Part shown: one piece after another, positions 24,848 through 37,526 of the stretch
Layout of the letters: every line of letters begins with the position of its first letter
How positions within the stretch are numbered: position 1 is the first letter of the stretch
Origin: Sphingobium sp. CECT 9361
Lineage (GTDB): Bacteria > Pseudomonadota > Alphaproteobacteria > Sphingomonadales > Sphingomonadaceae
Direction of reading: 5' to 3'
Assembly: GCF_918741285.1 (NCBI RefSeq)
Contig: NZ_CAKKNC010000021.1
Span: forward strand, 1 to 64,000
DNA: 64,000 nt
Program-made: the position numbers and the translations under genes
The notes under the pieces: model-generated
Database searches by the model: none
The model's input: only the letters and a program-made list of their open reading frames with translations
Told to the model about the DNA's origin: nothing

Positions 24848-27800
24848 ATGGAAACGATCAAGCGACGGCTCGCGAAGTACGATCAAATGACCGGCGAATG
24901 GTCAATGATCGACCAGGACGATGTTCTAGTTATTGCGGAGCCCGTTATCGTCTTGGGCGATCCTGGCCTTGGAAAAAGCGTGCTTGCGAAGGCGCTCGGC
25001 AGTGCTCCAGGTCACCATTATGTGCTTGCCGGCACGTTCGTGCGCTCAGCGCGTCCCGAATCCTTTCTGGTTCCCGGTGATCGACTGGTGATCGACGGTC
25101 TTGACGAGGTGGCTTCGACAGCCATCGGCGGCGGCGTCGAAGCGGTCCTCACTCAACTGTCGAAAATTGGCAATCCGCCCTTCGTCCTATCTAGCCGCGA
25201 AGCGGATTGGCGTGGGGCGGCGGATCGGATTAAGATCGAGGATGATTATCCCGGCAAGCCGATCCTGCTTCATCTTCAGCCATTCGATCGCGATGATGCC
25301 TGCGCTTTCCTGGCCCAGAATTTTCCAAAGGTAGATGCTGACGCGGTGCTCACCCATCTAGCGGCCCGCGGTCTCGAAGACATCTACAAAAACCCCTTAA
25401 CGCTCAAGCTCATGGGCGAGGTCGCTGACGGTGATGGCGCACTGCCCAGCAGCCGCGCGCAGCTGTTCGGTCGCGCCTGCCAGGTCATGCTCGCTGAGAA
25501 AAATGAGCGGCATCAGGATGCTGGCCCAGGAACTTGGGGCGACGACAAGTTACTTTTAGCAGCCGGGGCGCATTGCGCCACGCAACTGCTGTGCGACCGC
25601 ACTGGCGTATTTACCGGTCCCGTTGGCCAAACAGCCGAGGGCTATTGCCACATGTCGGATATAGCGACTTTACCGCTGGCGATGGCGGCCGGCGACGCGC
25701 TACGCACACGGCTTTTCCAGGCCGATGGCGAAAACCGCTTCATTCCTGCTCACCGCGTTATTGCTGAGTATTTGGGCGCCAAGTGGCTCGCAGCTTCATT
25801 TGAGAAAGGGATTTCCCAGCGACGGATCTTTGGCTTGTTTAATCAGGGGGATGGCGTGCCGACGTCGCTTCGCGGTCTGCATGCCTGGATTGCGCATTTT
25901 AACGACGTGCTGGCCGAACGCTGTATCGTGGCCGATCCTTATGCCGTGCTGCGCTATGGTGATGCTGAGACGCTACCGCTCTCCCAAGCGCGCTCGCTCC
26001 TGCGCGAACTTGCCAAGCTCTCCGAAGAAGACCCCTATTTTCGGTCAGAGGATTGGGGCCAACATCCAGCCAGCGGCCTTTTGCGCGTCGAGATCAAGGA
26101 CCAGATCCTGGCGATCATCAAAACGCCAGATCTGCATACCCATCTCACGCTGTTACTGATCGATGCGATGCAAGGCAGCGCAATGACGTCAGCACTGTTG
26201 CCTGAACTCAGGGCGATGATGTTTGATCAGCGCCGCTATTTCGCAGAACGCTCGCGCGCCGCCCATGCACTACAAGCTTACCAAGCCTTTGGCGATGCGG
26301 AAACCGTTATCCGACAACTCCTTAATTTTGGGGACGAAGATTCGAACCGGCTGGCTTCCGAGCTTCTCCAAGATATCGGTATTTCCACTGTGCCCCCTGA
26401 ATTGGGTGTTCAAGCCATACTCGCCCATATCGGCCTCACTGTCAGCCCGGTCGATGGTCACGAAGATGACCGAATGAGCCTTGCTCATATTTCCAGTGAT
26501 CTGTTCGCCTCAGTCACGGCCGATCATGTTGGTGAGATACTCGACAACCTCACCAGCTATGCCCAGCCCTTGATGGAAACCGCCGACCATTCGGCCAAGG
26601 ACCAAATTGGAGATCTCGTCCGCCAGGCGGTCGTGCGGGCGCTGGAGGTCGGTGCGGAGGTAACACCGGAGCGCCTATGGCGCTGGATTGGTTGGGTCCG
26701 CGGTGAAGAAGGTTATAGTCGCGACACCACCGTACAGCTGGCGAGCCTTCTGAAGGGTCGCCTCGACCTCCGCCACGGACTGCAAGCGTTCCAGCTTCTA
26801 TCCTCGCCTAATCAAGTTCGCATCGCTAGTTATCGACTTGGCCGTACCGGGCTCGGGCTCGATCTCGACGACGCCGACCCGATCGCGCTCCTGCGCACCT
26901 ATGCTGCCGAACGTGAGAATGCGACATTCAACAGCGACGAATTGACTACGCTCGTTAGCCTCTGTCGATATAGGGACGGACTTTCAGAAAGCGTACGCAA
27001 GGTCGCGGCTGAGATTGCGGGGGGCGATCCCGCTTTCGAAACCGTGCTCGGCGAGATGTCTAAGCCTATCGTATATGACTATGAAACCAAGCAGGCCCAG
27101 CGCCTGGCTGAGCAAACGGCTCGCCGTCAGGCGGTCTATCGTGCGGTACGCGACGACCATATCGAGCGTTCCGGCGATGTCGCGGCCGGACATATCAATA
27201 TACTTTACGACCCTGCTTGCGTCTATCTCGGGCGGTTTAGCGAATTCAGTCGCGACGATCCTCCCGAGGCCCGGCTCGTTGCTTTTCTGGGAGATAACTT
27301 GGGCGCTGCTGCACTCGACGGGTTCATCGCCACGCTCAACCGCGACGATCTGCCAACCGCCGAGGAGATCGCACAGAGTCATGCCGAAAATAAGCACTGG
27401 TACGCCGAGGCACCGATAATATGCGGCGTAGCCGAGCTCATCCGTCGCGGCCTTCCGCTTACGACCGTGCCACGCGCAGCCCTCGAAGCCGCATTCATGG
27501 CTTGGCGACGGTCGAACGAATCCAACTATAAAAACAAGGTCGACATCATCGAGGCTTTCGAAGCGGCAGCTCTACCCGACGAGGCAGCGACGGAAGCGTT
27601 TTTCCGAACCTCCATCGAACCTGAGCTAACGCGCAGCGCCACTCATGTGCGTGATCTCTATCGCCTTACACACGAGCCGCGGTGGACCAAGCTGGCAGGA
27701 CGGCTAGCTATCGAATGGTTGGCACGCTATCACGCGCTTCCCGACACTGTCGAATGCGAACTTGTTGATTGTGCGGTGAGGCATGCGCCTCGCGAGGCGA

Positions 27801-28864
27801 TTCGAAGAATCGCAATTGCCAGACGCACCGTCGCCGACAAGAGTAAAGAAATGAGGCGGCTCTGGCTTTCGGTCGATTTCGTTGCCGATTTCAGCGAGAC
27901 GCGCGACACAATCGCGGCCACCGCCGTCGATCATCCTGACTTCTTTTGGTCCTTGCGTAATCGCGTCGGGGGCGGAAGGCGTGACGAATTCCAGCCTTTG
28001 TCGATCGCGCAGCGTTCCTTTCTGCTCGAAGCGTTTGGCGTAGCCTATCCGAAAACGCCTCATCCAAGCTCAAGTTCGGGCGACAGCAATCCTTGGGATG
28101 CCAGCGATTTCCTTGAACGGATGATCTACTCAATAGCGAGCGAGCACGATGCCGAGGCAACCGACACGCTCCAGCGCCTCATCGCGAATGCCGCGCCAAG
28201 TTATTTGGATCCGATGCGACATGCACTTGCGCTGCAACGCAAAGTGCGACGTGACCATGATTATACGGCACCTCGGGTAGAGGAACTCCAGGCGGTCATG
28301 GCGGGAGCGCTGCCTGACAGCGTAGACGATATGCGCGCCTATTTCGGCGACCGGATCGCGACACTGCGGCAGCGCATGCACGGCACCAACACCGACATGT
28401 GGGAGGCTTATTGGGACGGCTGCAAACCGCGCGGCGAGAATTTCTGCCGTAACCGCTTGATCGAACACATTTCCGGACAGTTGCCCGAGGCGATCCGGTT
28501 CGAGCCGGAAATGCATATGCCGCGCCAGAAGCGCGCGGATATTGCGGCTATTCGCAACAGCATCGGACTTCCCGTAGAAATCAAGGGTCAATGGCACAAG
28601 GCTGTATGGATTGCTCCCCTGCAGCAGCTCGCGGCTCTCTATGGACGCGACTGGCACGCGGAGGGTCGCGGCGTTTACATAGTCATCTGGTTCGGGAACA
28701 TTCCAGGCAAACAGTTGCCAAAGAACCCGGACGGGATTCCGGCGCCTGAGACACCGTGGGCATTTGAGCAGATGTTAATCAACCGCCTGCCCGAGACACA
28801 CCGGAGGCTGATAGATATCTATGTCATCGACGTATCGCGGCCCTTCGAAAAGTCGGTGGTATAG
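24848..28864 (+). CDS. NACHT-like STAND NTPase with C-terminal PD-(D/E)XK nuclease core; probable defence protein
   Basis: A 1338-residue protein. Walker A GDPGLGKS is at 37-44, Walker B VIDGLDE at 81-87 and the sensor-like SSREAD at 115-120, followed by a helical region (NPLTLKLMGEVADG) as in NACHT/NB-ARC-type NTPases. Residues about 300-1180 are helical and repetitive, probably HEAT/TPR-like recognition repeats. Near the end RADIAAIRNSIGLPVEIKGQ gives Asp1231, Glu1244 and Lys1246, a PD-(D/E)XK nuclease active-site pattern. STAND NTPases with nuclease effectors protect bacteria against phages. Here the effector would be C-terminal and the NTPase N-terminal, the reverse of Avs proteins. It is single-gene and flanked by gene-poor, partly AT-rich DNA. 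The start has a weak ribosome site; Met14 or Met20 are alternatives. Confidence 0.75.
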   Translation: METIKRRLAKYDQMTGEWSMIDQDDVLVIAEPVIVLGDPGLGKSVLAKALGSAPGHHYVLAGTFVRSARPESFLVPGDRLVIDGLDEVASTAIGGGVEAVLTQLSKIGNPPFVLSSREADWRGAADRIKIEDDYPGKPILLHLQPFDRDDACAFLAQNFPKVDADAVLTHLAARGLEDIYKNPLTLKLMGEVADGDGALPSSRAQLFGRACQVMLAEKNERHQDAGPGTWGDDKLLLAAGAHCATQLLCDRTGVFTGPVGQTAEGYCHMSDIATLPLAMAAGDALRTRLFQADGENRFIPAHRVIAEYLGAKWLAASFEKGISQRRIFGLFNQGDGVPTSLRGLHAWIAHFNDVLAERCIVADPYAVLRYGDAETLPLSQARSLLRELAKLSEEDPYFRSEDWGQHPASGLLRVEIKDQILAIIKTPDLHTHLTLLLIDAMQGSAMTSALLPELRAMMFDQRRYFAERSRAAHALQAYQAFGDAETVIRQLLNFGDEDSNRLASELLQDIGISTVPPELGVQAILAHIGLTVSPVDGHEDDRMSLAHISSDLFASVTADHVGEILDNLTSYAQPLMETADHSAKDQIGDLVRQAVVRALEVGAEVTPERLWRWIGWVRGEEGYSRDTTVQLASLLKGRLDLRHGLQAFQLLSSPNQVRIASYRLGRTGLGLDLDDADPIALLRTYAAERENATFNSDELTTLVSLCRYRDGLSESVRKVAAEIAGGDPAFETVLGEMSKPIVYDYETKQAQRLAEQTARRQAVYRAVRDDHIERSGDVAAGHINILYDPACVYLGRFSEFSRDDPPEARLVAFLGDNLGAAALDGFIATLNRDDLPTAEEIAQSHAENKHWYAEAPIICGVAELIRRGLPLTTVPRAALEAAFMAWRRSNESNYKNKVDIIEAFEAAALPDEAATEAFFRTSIEPELTRSATHVRDLYRLTHEPRWTKLAGRLAIEWLARYHALPDTVECELVDCAVRHAPREAIRRIAIARRTVADKSKEMRRLWLSVDFVADFSETRDTIAATAVDHPDFFWSLRNRVGGGRRDEFQPLSIAQRSFLLEAFGVAYPKTPHPSSSSGDSNPWDASDFLERMIYSIASEHDAEATDTLQRLIANAAPSYLDPMRHALALQRKVRRDHDYTAPRVEELQAVMAGALPDSVDDMRAYFGDRIATLRQRMHGTNTDMWEAYWDGCKPRGENFCRNRLIEHISGQLPEAIRFEPEMHMPRQKRADIAAIRNSIGLPVEIKGQWHKAVWIAPLQQLAALYGRDWHAEGRGVYIVIWFGNIPGKQLPKNPDGIPAPETPWAFEQMLINRLPETHRRLIDIYVIDVSRPFEKSVV

Positions 28865-29929
28865 GCGCCACTGAGAGAAGGAATATGGTCGCAGCAAACT
28901 CAATGTGACCGCGGTTGATTGCCGCGCGAGTTTCCGCTTCCTTCGATTCGCAATCCAAAAGCCGACTGTCGCAAATGTCCCAATTCCAGCATCTCAGAAA
29001 TAATGCGCTGGGTTTTGCTTTGATATTGGAGGTTCTTAGAGCGTAGAAGTTGATCGACTTTATGCGCATCGAAAAGTGGCAATAAACTGCATAAAGAAGA
29101 TGGTCAGGAAACAATTAGAGGATCCCATCGACAACGGCTCGCCGCAAAAAACATGCAATTTAACGCAGACAAGAATCGAACCAAAAGCGAATTAAAATTG
29201 ATGGTATTTTTAATGGTATCGGTCGACAATTTGGTAGAAAATTTTGTTTTCATTCAAAATCGTAATAAGTCAGTTCGATGCCGTCCCCGGCACCATTTGG
29301 TCTCTTTCAGCGTCCAGAGACATCGCAAAACCTGGCTTTTCGACTGGCCGATCGTCCCTTCATGTCCTTGAGGGTTCATTGGCGGCCACCCCTTCATGAC
29401 GGTATGCGAAAAAGGGACCATCACGCATGCCGCTCGCAAACGCTCGACAGAGGTGGAGGGTAGCGCGGAAGATTCTCGCTGGACGCCGCGACGCTATCGA
29501 AGTTCGGAAAGCGAATATCCGCGGGACGAAAGCGTCATCGGCAACTGGCCTATTGCGGACCTCACGGCGCACGCACTGCTGGAGATCCTAAGCAAAGTGG
29601 AGGTGTGCGGGTCGTGCTCAAGCTATTGTCGCGCGTTTTTACTTGGTCCGGCGACCTTCGGGCGGCTGCGTAGAAGAAGTTCTAGCTCGAAGCGGCTATT
29701 TGGATCATTCCGTCGGAGAAAGACGAAAATGCGCCGTCCTCATAAAGTGTCGCTTGCCGAGCAAGTTCGGGCGATGCTGTCTGAGTTATGGCGCCTGCAG
29801 GCCCCTAAAGCTAATAACGTAAAGCGATCGTAATCCAGCGGTTTGTATCAATTTAGGTTACAGCAACCGCCTCGTCGATTGTCTTGGCAAAGTATAAGGC
29901 AGGGCGAGAGAGGGACATTACCCAGGATC
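28865..29929. other. About 1 kb without a convincing gene between the defence-like gene and the ECF sigma gene
   Basis: Bases 28900-29280 are AT-richer than the surroundings. A minus-strand frame at 28900-29082 (TTG start; KVDQLLRSKNLQYQSKTQRI and SEMLELGHLRQ) looks protein-like but has no clear ribosome site. A plus-strand frame at 29396-29833 is Arg/Ser-rich and unlike a real protein. The region probably includes the sigma-gene promoter and remnants of accessory DNA. Confidence 0.4.
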
Positions 29930-30499
29930 ATGGTCGAACAGGAGGAACTGGATGAGTGGTTCAGGCGGGAGGTTCTACCTCTCGAGAGGTCGCTCACGCA
30001 CTTCGTTCGCCGCAACTGGAGAGTGGAAGACGACGTGACCGATCTTACCCATGATATCTATGAACTTGCCTATAGCGGTGCGCGCCGAGGCCTTCCGTTA
30101 ACCACGCGCCAATACATATTTACCGTTGCGCGAAACCACCTGATCAATAAGGCTAAATGGGCACGGATCGTATCTTTCGAGCTCGTGGCGGACCTGGAGA
30201 CACTGGATGGCAGTGTCGACCTTTTCGATACGGACCGGCACCTGATCGCGCGGGACTCGATCCGGCACGTTCAGGCAGGGTTGGACAAGATGACTCCCCG
30301 AGTGCGCGAGATATTGTGGCTGCGGAAAGTGGAAGGCCTCAACGTGCAGGAAACGGCCGCTCGGCTGGGTATCGGCAAAGATGCGGTAAATCACCAGTTG
30401 ATGATGGGAATGAAAGCCCTGGCCGATCATATGCTGGGGGGCGCAGGGAAAATAGTACGTCGACGCTACATGGCGCGTAGAGACCGGGGCGCCTCATGA
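29930..30499 (+). CDS. ECF RNA polymerase sigma factor, FecI-like
   Basis: A 189-residue sigma factor with region 2 (SLTHFVRRNWRVEDDVTDLTHDIYELAY and FTVARNHLINKA) and region 4 (LDKMTPRVREILWLRKVEGLNVQETAARLGIGKDAVNHQL). It directs transcription of the receptor genes downstream when released by its FecR partner. I chose ATG 29930, which precedes the sigma fold exactly. The frame is open back to 29843, but that extension is basic and unlike the family. It ends four bases into the fecR-like gene (ATGA). Confidence 0.87.
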   Translation: MVEQEELDEWFRREVLPLERSLTHFVRRNWRVEDDVTDLTHDIYELAYSGARRGLPLTTRQYIFTVARNHLINKAKWARIVSFELVADLETLDGSVDLFDTDRHLIARDSIRHVQAGLDKMTPRVREILWLRKVEGLNVQETAARLGIGKDAVNHQLMMGMKALADHMLGGAGKIVRRRYMARRDRGAS

Positions 30500-31473
30500 G
30501 CCGCGTACGCGAAACACAGGACGACGCGGCGCAATGGATCATCGCGCGCGAAGAGCCCGGTTGGACAACGAGCGATCAGGCTGAGCTGGACGAATGGCTT
30601 GCGAAATCCGATCTGCACCGAGTGACTTTCATCAGGCTCGAACAAGGGTGGCGCGAAGCTGACAGGATCGGCTCGCTTGGTACTTCGCTTATGCCTGAAT
30701 CGCTGTGCGACAATCGGGCACGCTATTATTGGGTGAAGCGGGCGGTGCCACTGGCTGCCGCTGCCTCGCTGGTCGCTGCGATCGGTCTCGGCTCGCATGT
30801 TTTTGTGCAGCAACCTAAAACTGAAGTTGCGAATACGCGCTACGATACCAAGATCGGTGCTCATAGGACCATCGACTTGCCGGACGGCTCCAAGATCGAG
30901 CTGAACACTGCCTCGGACGTACGAACAGCCGTCACCGATTTCGCTCGCGAGGTATGGCTCGATCAGGGCGAAGCCTATTTCGAAGTTGAGCACGACAAGA
31001 GCAGACCGTTCGTAGTCCATGCGGGCAACCGTCGGATTACCGTGCTGGGCACGAAATTCTCGGTCAAGCGGGACGGCGACAAGGTGAGCATACTTGTTCG
31101 TGAGGGTCGAGTGAGGGTTGATGACATTCAGGGTGCCGAAACGATGCGGTCAACCACGATCACCTCTGGCGAAATCGCGTTGACCCAAGGGCCAGCCACC
31201 TTGGTAACTGCCAAATCAGACGAACGGGTCGAGAATGCCCTAGCATGGCGGGAAGGTATGCTAAGCTTTGATCAGGACCCCCTCTCGGACGTTGCCGCAG
31301 AGTTCAATCGGTATAATCGCCAACAATTGATTGTGACTGATAAAGACGCCGCCAACATCCGTATCGGCGGCATTTTCCCCGCTTCCAAGCCTGTGGATTT
31401 TGTCCGCCTGCTGCGCGACGCCTATGGTCTCAAGGTTGAGGAAACACCGGAAGCCATACGCATTTCAAGTTGA
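30496..31473 (+). CDS. FecR-family transmembrane anti-sigma/sigma regulator
   Basis: A 325-residue protein: cytoplasmic DUF4880-type N-terminus (AAQWIIAREEPGW, AELDEWLAKSDLHRVTFIRLEQGW), one TM (about 78-98), periplasmic FecR domain (RTIDLPDGSKIELN, VWLDQGEAYFEV, VLGTKFSVK) and a C-terminal STN-like partner domain (VAAEFNRYNRQQLIV). It should read the state of the TonB receptor's N-terminal signalling domain and control the sigma factor. It overlaps the sigma gene by four bases. Confidence 0.9.
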   Translation: MSRVRETQDDAAQWIIAREEPGWTTSDQAELDEWLAKSDLHRVTFIRLEQGWREADRIGSLGTSLMPESLCDNRARYYWVKRAVPLAAAASLVAAIGLGSHVFVQQPKTEVANTRYDTKIGAHRTIDLPDGSKIELNTASDVRTAVTDFAREVWLDQGEAYFEVEHDKSRPFVVHAGNRRITVLGTKFSVKRDGDKVSILVREGRVRVDDIQGAETMRSTTITSGEIALTQGPATLVTAKSDERVENALAWREGMLSFDQDPLSDVAAEFNRYNRQQLIVTDKDAANIRIGGIFPASKPVDFVRLLRDAYGLKVEETPEAIRISS

Positions 31474-31508
31474 GATTACAGTTTTGTGGCGACTGATTGT
31501 CTTACTCT

Positions 31509-31533
31509 CCGACGGATGATTTGGGACCGTCGG
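31509..31533 (+). promoter_or_regulatory. Hairpin in the leader of the TonB receptor gene
   Basis: A perfect seven-base stem CCGACGG / CCGTCGG with an 11-base loop, between the FecR gene and the receptor's ribosome site (AGGGGGGG at about 31541-31548). No T run follows, so it is a processing, stability or partial attenuation element rather than a full terminator. Confidence 0.5.
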
Positions 31534-31552
31534 ATGTCAAAGGGGGGGACAG

Positions 31553-34033
<2,481 letters not shown>

Positions 34034-34050
34034 GTCGTTAGAGAACAGGT

Positions 34051-34103
34051 GGCTCGGGCAATATGTGCGATTTTGACATTCATTCGTACATGATGCCCGA
34101 GCC
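34051..34103 (+). promoter_or_regulatory. Long-stem intercistronic hairpin after the TonB receptor gene
   Basis: The outer stem is perfect: GGCTCGGGCA (34051-34060) with TGCCCGAGCC (34094-34103). Two mismatched pairs are followed by an inner stem ATGTGCGA/TCGTACAT with one G-U. The terminal loop is about 12-14 bases. No T run follows, and the next start is 108 bases on. This would suit a 3' stabiliser or partial terminator that sets receptor and enzyme levels apart. Confidence 0.7.
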
Positions 34104-34211
34104 GACCTGAGGTCCGGCGCTATGACTCCCAGTTCTCCAGCGAATTATTGATGCACTTTTTCGGCTCCTTGAGCACGGCGCCTTGTATGTGTTTTTGACA
34201 GGGTTGAATTT

Positions 34212-37196
34212 ATGAAGCTTAAGATTTTAGCGCAACTAGGCGCGGCGTTCGGTATTGCCGCCGGTATGGCACCCACTGCGATCGCTGCCACGCCGGGCGA
34301 TCCCAGGGTCAACGAGATTACCGTGCATGAAGGAACGGAGATGGCTATCGCGCTGTCTCCAGGCCGCAGCAGGTTGGTGATGGACTTGCAGGGCGTGTTG
34401 TTCAGCATGCCTGTGACTGGCGGTGCTGCCCGTGCGCTGACCGACACTCTCTATGACGCGCGGCAGCCCTGCTGGTATGGCGATGGCAGTCGGATCGCCT
34501 TTCAATCGAACCGCGATGGGCATTGGCGCATATGGAGTATCAGGCCGGATGGAAGCGACCCGAAGGTGCTTACGCCAGGACCTTTTGAGGCGCGGGAGCC
34601 GGCCTGCTCACCCGATGGCAAGCGGATCGCGTTCAGCTCTGAGCGGAGCGGGAATTACGACATCTGGGAACTAGTTCTGGATAGCGGCGCGCTCCGCCAG
34701 ATTACGCACGCACAAAGTGACGAAATGCGCTCCAGCTACGCGCCGGACGGGAAGGGCATTGCCTATACCTCTGAACGGCAGAATGCCTCCGGCATCTACG
34801 CTACGTCAGTCGACGGCGTCGAACGCCTGCTTGCAAACGCTAAGCTGGAACCGGGCAATATAACCGCGCCGCTTGGCACGCCTGCCTGGGCACCGGATGG
34901 CAAAAAAGTCCTGTTTGGGCTGGTTACAGGCGGCTTCGCCAAACTCATGGAGGGCGACAAGGTCATCTCGGCAAGCGAGGACGTGCATCCCTTCCGGGGC
35001 GCATGGCTGTCCCCCGACGACTATCTCTATGCCGCCGATGGAAAGATCAAACGCCGGTCTCTGACGACCGGCAAGACGACTACCCTAGAGTTCAGCGCGA
35101 CACTGCCGATCAGCCGTCCGACCTATACGCGCCACCCACAGAATTTATCTTCGACAGAGCCGGAGCGCGTGCTGGGCCTGCTCAAGCCGGTCATTTCGCC
35201 CGATGGCATGCGCATAGCATTCGCGGCGCTGGGGAAATTGTGGCTGATGGATGTCGGCGGCAAGCCGTACGCGGTGACGCCCGAAGGCCCGTTTGTCGTG
35301 ACTGACCCGGCTTGGTCATCGGACGGGATGAAGCTGGTCTATTCCAGCGACCGTGCAGGAAGCATGGATCTGTGGATATATGACATTGCCGCCGGAACCC
35401 ATCGACCTTTGACCGCCGCGCCGGGCGCGGAAATGCGACCCGCATGGTCGGCTGACGGCAAAAAAATCGCTTTCGTCAGCGCCATGCAGGACTTTTACGG
35501 AGTGGTGCATACAGTTGATGTTGTCACCGGCAAGATCCAGACCGTTCAGCCTGCCAGTTTTGGGCCAGGCTATCCAAGCTGGTCGGCCGATGGGCAGTCG
35601 ATCATGGTTTCGCGGATGGATGATTATTCTAAATCCAGGTCCTACGAAGTAGGCACGACAAATCAAATCCGCGTGCTTTCGGCCGACGGCACAGGACAAC
35701 CCCGCGACTATACTGTTGTCCCTCATCATTCGATCGGCACGCGCTCGGCCTCAGACGGCCCAGTCTGGTCGCCGGATGGCCGTCTTATCGCCTTTCAGAT
35801 GGACCAGGCGCTGTGGGTCATGCAGGTGTCGCCGGACGGTGCGCCGACAGGCGCTTCCCGGAAGCTTGCGGATGGTCTCGCCAGCTTCATGAGCTGGACA
35901 GGCGACTCCTCGCGGCTGCTTTATGTGGATGTTGACGAACTCAAAATCGTCCAGATATCCAACGGTCAAAGCGCCAAGGTTCCTCTCGATCTGAATTGGA
36001 AGCGTGACATCCCCACAGGCACTTTGGTGATCCATGCCGGTACGCTTGTTGACGGAGTGCATCCAGACGTGCGCTCCAACGTAGACATCGTGGTGAAGCG
36101 CAATCGTATTGTGGCCATCGAGCCGCACAAACCCGATCGCGAGGCTGATAAATTCATAGATGCGTCCACTTTGACGGTTATGCCGGGCCTGATTGACGCT
36201 CATGTGCATTTCGCCAAGGAATATGGCAGCGCGTTTGGACGGCTGCAGCTTGCCTACGGAATAACCACGGTGCGTAGTCCCGGCAGCATCGCCGCAGATG
36301 CAATCGAGGAGCGTGAAGCCTCTGCCGCGGGCCTGCGTCCTTCACCGCGGATATTCACGACCGGCTATATTCTCGAAGGCGAGCGCGCCTACTGGGACAT
36401 GTCCACTACCGTCGCTGACCTCGCCCAAGTTGATCGCGAGATCGAGCGGGCCCGCAGGCTGAAGTACGATATGCTCAAAACCTATATCCACACGAGCGAA
36501 CCCTTGCGTGAGCGCCTGGTCGAGGGTGCGCACCGTTTGGGTATCCCTGTCAGTTCGCATGAAATCTACCCCGCTGCCCGCTTTGGTAGCGACAGCGTTG
36601 AGCACTTCGACAGTTCCGCTTCCGGCCGTGGCTATTCGAGCAAAACTAGCGGCATCCATAACGTCTATGATGATGTCGTACAAATACTGTCAAAATCGCA
36701 GATGACACTGACGCCGACAATGGTGTTGCTTGCGCCGATGGACGAACTCGCAACGGATGTCGACCGGGCAGACCCGCGCTGGGCAGCACAACCCGCATGG
36801 GTACGCAGTTTGGACAGTGGGCCTGCAAGGCCACCTTTGCCACAGCAGCTTCGCGAAAATGTCGGGAAGAGCATAGTCAAGCTGCATCGTGCCGGCGTGC
36901 ACCTTCTGGCAGGCACAGACGCACCATTAACACCGGCTGGCCTGACACTGCACAAGGAACTGGGACTGGCTGTGCGGGCCGGGCTTACGCCTTTCGAGGC
37001 TTTGCAGATGGCTACGACCATTCCTGCCGAGTTACTCGGGCAACGCGCCTCTCTAGGCTCGATCGAAGTTGGCAAACTCGCCGACCTGCTCATTGTGGAT
37101 GGTAATCCACTGCTCGATATTCGCAATGCGCGCAACGTAAAGCAGGTCATCGTCAACGGGCGGATTTACGGTCCGAAGGAACTGCCCTTGAACTGA
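34212..37196 (+). CDS. Secreted TolB-like beta-propeller fused to a metal-dependent amidohydrolase
   Basis: A 994-residue protein: signal peptide (ending TAIAATPG), many WD40-like PD40 propeller repeats (SPDGKRIAFSSERSGNYDIW, APDGKKVLFG, SADGKKIAFVSA; about 40-590), then an amidohydrolase (about 600-990). Metal ligands: DAHVHF, the probable carboxylated Lys in DMLKTYI, His in SSHEIYP, His in SVEHFDS and Asp in GTDAP. These enzymes hydrolyse C-N bonds in peptides or imidazolone-type compounds in the periplasm. It follows the receptor gene and probably processes the imported ligand. The substrate is not assignable. Confidence 0.85.
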   Translation: MKLKILAQLGAAFGIAAGMAPTAIAATPGDPRVNEITVHEGTEMAIALSPGRSRLVMDLQGVLFSMPVTGGAARALTDTLYDARQPCWYGDGSRIAFQSNRDGHWRIWSIRPDGSDPKVLTPGPFEAREPACSPDGKRIAFSSERSGNYDIWELVLDSGALRQITHAQSDEMRSSYAPDGKGIAYTSERQNASGIYATSVDGVERLLANAKLEPGNITAPLGTPAWAPDGKKVLFGLVTGGFAKLMEGDKVISASEDVHPFRGAWLSPDDYLYAADGKIKRRSLTTGKTTTLEFSATLPISRPTYTRHPQNLSSTEPERVLGLLKPVISPDGMRIAFAALGKLWLMDVGGKPYAVTPEGPFVVTDPAWSSDGMKLVYSSDRAGSMDLWIYDIAAGTHRPLTAAPGAEMRPAWSADGKKIAFVSAMQDFYGVVHTVDVVTGKIQTVQPASFGPGYPSWSADGQSIMVSRMDDYSKSRSYEVGTTNQIRVLSADGTGQPRDYTVVPHHSIGTRSASDGPVWSPDGRLIAFQMDQALWVMQVSPDGAPTGASRKLADGLASFMSWTGDSSRLLYVDVDELKIVQISNGQSAKVPLDLNWKRDIPTGTLVIHAGTLVDGVHPDVRSNVDIVVKRNRIVAIEPHKPDREADKFIDASTLTVMPGLIDAHVHFAKEYGSAFGRLQLAYGITTVRSPGSIAADAIEEREASAAGLRPSPRIFTTGYILEGERAYWDMSTTVADLAQVDREIERARRLKYDMLKTYIHTSEPLRERLVEGAHRLGIPVSSHEIYPAARFGSDSVEHFDSSASGRGYSSKTSGIHNVYDDVVQILSKSQMTLTPTMVLLAPMDELATDVDRADPRWAAQPAWVRSLDSGPARPPLPQQLRENVGKSIVKLHRAGVHLLAGTDAPLTPAGLTLHKELGLAVRAGLTPFEALQMATTIPAELLGQRASLGSIEVGKLADLLIVDGNPLLDIRNARNVKQVIVNGRIYGPKELPLN

Positions 37197-37526
37197 AGCA
37201 GGTCCGTCCGGAGACCTAAGCTTACCCGTTGGAATATTCCGGGGGCGTGAGGCACGATTGGCACGTCCAGGATCAACGCGCTCCCGCTGAACAGCAAAGG
37301 CTCCCGGCCGGTCAAGGGGCTCCGTCGTTGTCATCGCTCTCGCTGAGGGTGGCAGATCGCGGGCGCGATTGCGCCTAGGCTAGCGTACCGCTCGACGCTA
37401 AAAGAGGGTTCTGTCATCGTCGTGCACAGTTGAACCCGGTCTTTCAGTAAGTTAGTTCTATCTGACATCCGGCGCGCGGTAGCTCGTCGGGTGGTTGGCT
37501 AGCAGGGCCAAAGAGGGAGCAGGCTA
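37197..37526. other. Intergenic region
   Basis: No gene is seen. A short inverted repeat TAGCGT...ACGCTA occurs near 37381-37400. A purine-rich AGAGGGAG lies about ten bases before the next start. Confidence 0.4.

Noticed and set aside
29396..29833. 145-codon Arg/Ser-rich plus-strand frame before the sigma gene
   Set aside because: Composition unlike a folded protein, no ribosome site, no recognisable motif.
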